From assembly GCF_004101865.1 (NCBI RefSeq), contig NZ_CP026118.1, positions 3,985,001 through 4,049,000 on the forward strand: DNA of 64,000 nucleotides. The letters run 5' to 3'. Of the stretch, positions 62,955-64,000 are shown one piece after another. Position numbers and translations under genes: made by a program. This DNA comes from Halobacillus litoralis (lineage in GTDB: Bacteria > Bacillota > Bacilli > Bacillales > Halobacillaceae). The notes under the pieces were generated by a model. It searched no databases, had not been told where the DNA came from, and was given only the letters and a program-made list of their open reading frames with translations. The number at the start of each line of letters is the position of its first letter. The first letter of the stretch is position 1.

Positions 62955-63060
62955 AAAAATCTCCTTAAAAGTGGCACAAGGATGTTGCCACTCCCTATAT
63001 ATTTTCCCGGGTTAGTGTTTGACTAAACAAATGCACGATTTGATAAAGGTTCTATAAAAA

Positions 63061-63090
63061 AGCGATCCAGCCTGATTTAGCCGGATCGCT
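63061..63090 (-). terminator. terminator of the DUF420 gene
   Basis: AGCGATCC (63061-63068) pairs with GGATCGCT (63083-63090); on the minus strand it is followed by TTTTTT. Confidence 0.8.
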
Positions 63091-63099
63091 GTTATAAAA

Positions 63100-63624
63100 T
63101 TAATAGTAAGGAGAAATCATCAAGTAGACGATGACACCTGTCAAACTGACATATAACCATAAAGGCATCGTCCATCTGGCAATCTTGCGGTGCTTATCCA
63201 CTTTCATAGCAAGCCCGCGGAACAATGTTAAGAGTGCAAGCGGCACAATCAAGGCTGCCAAAACGATATGAGTGATCAAAATGAAATAGTATACATTGGC
63301 TACGAAACCTTCGCCGCCGAACGAAGTAGACTCCGCCATAGAGTGGTACGTAAGATAGGAAACAAGAAATAAGGCGGTAGAGGTGAAAGCAGCGAAAATG
63401 AAGCGTTTGTGCCACTTTATATTTTTTCTCAAAATCATGAACAAAGCGGCTGACAAGAAAACAAATGTGAACGAATTGAGGACTGCGTTCAATAATGGAA
63501 GCAGCTTGATATCAAAATCTGTGTCGCCACCGGCTTTCGGCACGAACAATAGGGCTACAACGATGACGTTGATGGCAATTGACAGCCCGACGACCCATGG
63601 GACGTAATTGAATTCCTTCTTCAT
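63100..63624 (-). CDS. DUF420 membrane protein (YozB/CtaM-like)
   Basis: 174 residues with five helices and conserved histidines in RKNIKWHKRFIFAA, YLTYHSM, ILITHIVLA and KHRKIARWTMPLWLY, the DUF420 pattern. The family includes CtaM, needed for haem-A-type terminal oxidase maturation, and Bacillus YozB. ATG 63624 follows AAAGGA; the longer frame upstream overlaps a repeat. No cta gene is in the window. Confidence 0.88.
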   Translation of the reverse strand: MKKEFNYVPWVVGLSIAINVIVVALLFVPKAGGDTDFDIKLLPLLNAVLNSFTFVFLSAALFMILRKNIKWHKRFIFAAFTSTALFLVSYLTYHSMAESTSFGGEGFVANVYYFILITHIVLAALIVPLALLTLFRGLAMKVDKHRKIARWTMPLWLYVSLTGVIVYLMISPYY

Positions 63625-63768
63625 AGGATCGATCCTTTCTTTTTTGAATCTTAAATCAGTATAAATAAAACGAGCAGCGAATGCTATGACAGAAAAAGGA
63701 CAATATTTCTGTGAAGTTGAATTAAGCTGACAGCCCCGGTTGACTCGTATGAACGACCTGGGTATCTT

Positions 63769-64000
63769 ATGACAACTGCAACCTTTTGAGTTATGCCCCA
63801 AATAAAGAAGCCGAGTAGGACGTTTTTATCGTTCAACTCGGCTTCCTTATTTTGATGAGACATACGGACCTTTACCCCTCTGGGAGCTTTAGTATTCGTT
63901 TGGTATTGACGGTTAGCTGAGGCCGTGCCCGCGGCAAGCATCCACCGACAAGCGATTCGTGAGAAGCAACAACAAACGTTAACAGCTCCTCCAGATTGAA
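63769..64000 (+). repeat. interspersed repeat copy 6 (runs to the window edge)
   Basis: CAACTGCAACCTTTTGAGTT, hairpin GAAGCCGAG...CTCGGCTTC (63807-63845) and GCAAGCATCCACCGACAAGC, then AACAGCTCCTCCAGATTGA at the window end, where the closing AGGGTTTTTCAG should follow outside. The 376 bases from 63,625 to 64,000 hold no gene. Confidence 0.8.

Overview
The window looks like a chromosomal segment of an aerobic, spore-forming Bacillaceae bacterium of low to moderate GC. The spore cortex hydrolase CwlJ, a ykoFEDC-type thiamine transporter behind a TPP riboswitch, a yoaS/yozG/yoaT trio, GuaC, FosB (a bacillithiol enzyme), DUF3243/DUF3231 proteins and AAGGAGG-type ribosome binding sites all point there. 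A moderately halophilic genus such as Halobacillus is a guess from overall feel and is not proven by the sequence. No phage, plasmid or CRISPR is visible. The genes are ordinary chromosomal islands separated by a family of short interspersed repeats.

Layout. Positions 1-13,000 carry small accessory and stress genes: acetyltransferases, a MerR/SRPBCC pair, GuaC, a FusB-like EF-G-binding protein, a Nudix hydrolase, a manganese catalase that apparently starts at CTG, DUF3231 and DUF3243 proteins, and a UV-damage endonuclease with a one-base frameshift. Positions 13,369-21,549 hold the most interesting block: two divergent operons encoding an acyl-CoA dehydrogenase and family III CoA-transferase (left) and an aminotransferase, a ThDP enzyme, an aldehyde dehydrogenase and an L-lysine 6-dehydrogenase-like enzyme (right). 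Read together they give a nearly complete route from lysine through allysine/piperideine-6-carboxylate, 2-aminoadipate, 2-oxoadipate, glutarate semialdehyde, glutarate and glutaryl-CoA to crotonyl-CoA, with the ThDP enzyme as the proposed 2-oxoadipate decarboxylase. The block is bracketed by two inverted copies of the interspersed repeat.

Positions 22,700-29,800 hold yoaS-yozG-yoaT homologues and a malate cluster: a CitA/DcuS-type kinase, its response regulator, a malic enzyme behind a catabolite (cre) site, and a 2-hydroxycarboxylate symporter. Positions 29,900-37,960 hold cwlJ, an SGNH hydrolase, a pair of fluoride channels, a SEDS glycosyltransferase, fosB, a flavin-type oxidase, a zinc peptidase and several very small membrane proteins. 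Positions 38,100-42,400 hold a methyltransferase, a SulP transporter flanked by two universal stress proteins with a shared cre-like site, a thioredoxin-fold protein and an excisionase-like DNA binder. Positions 42,839-46,661 are the ykoCDEF thiamine/HMP ECF transporter with promoter, TPP riboswitch and terminator, all on the minus strand. The rest holds small lipoproteins, transporters (EamA, DHA2-type MFS, a second MFS with a divergent SgrR-like regulator), a Ktr/Trk potassium channel subunit, an alpha-CTD-like small protein and a DUF420/CtaM-like protein.

Four genes are broken as read: two by one-base losses in homopolymers (5,927-6,900 and 11,956-12,923) and two by single in-frame TGA codons (2,845-3,189 and 54,634-55,158). 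Six copies of a non-coding repeat of about 200-330 bp, with a strong hairpin and imperfect terminal inverted repeats, sit mostly just after genes. All functional statements are from reading the sequence and family knowledge; no database search was run.
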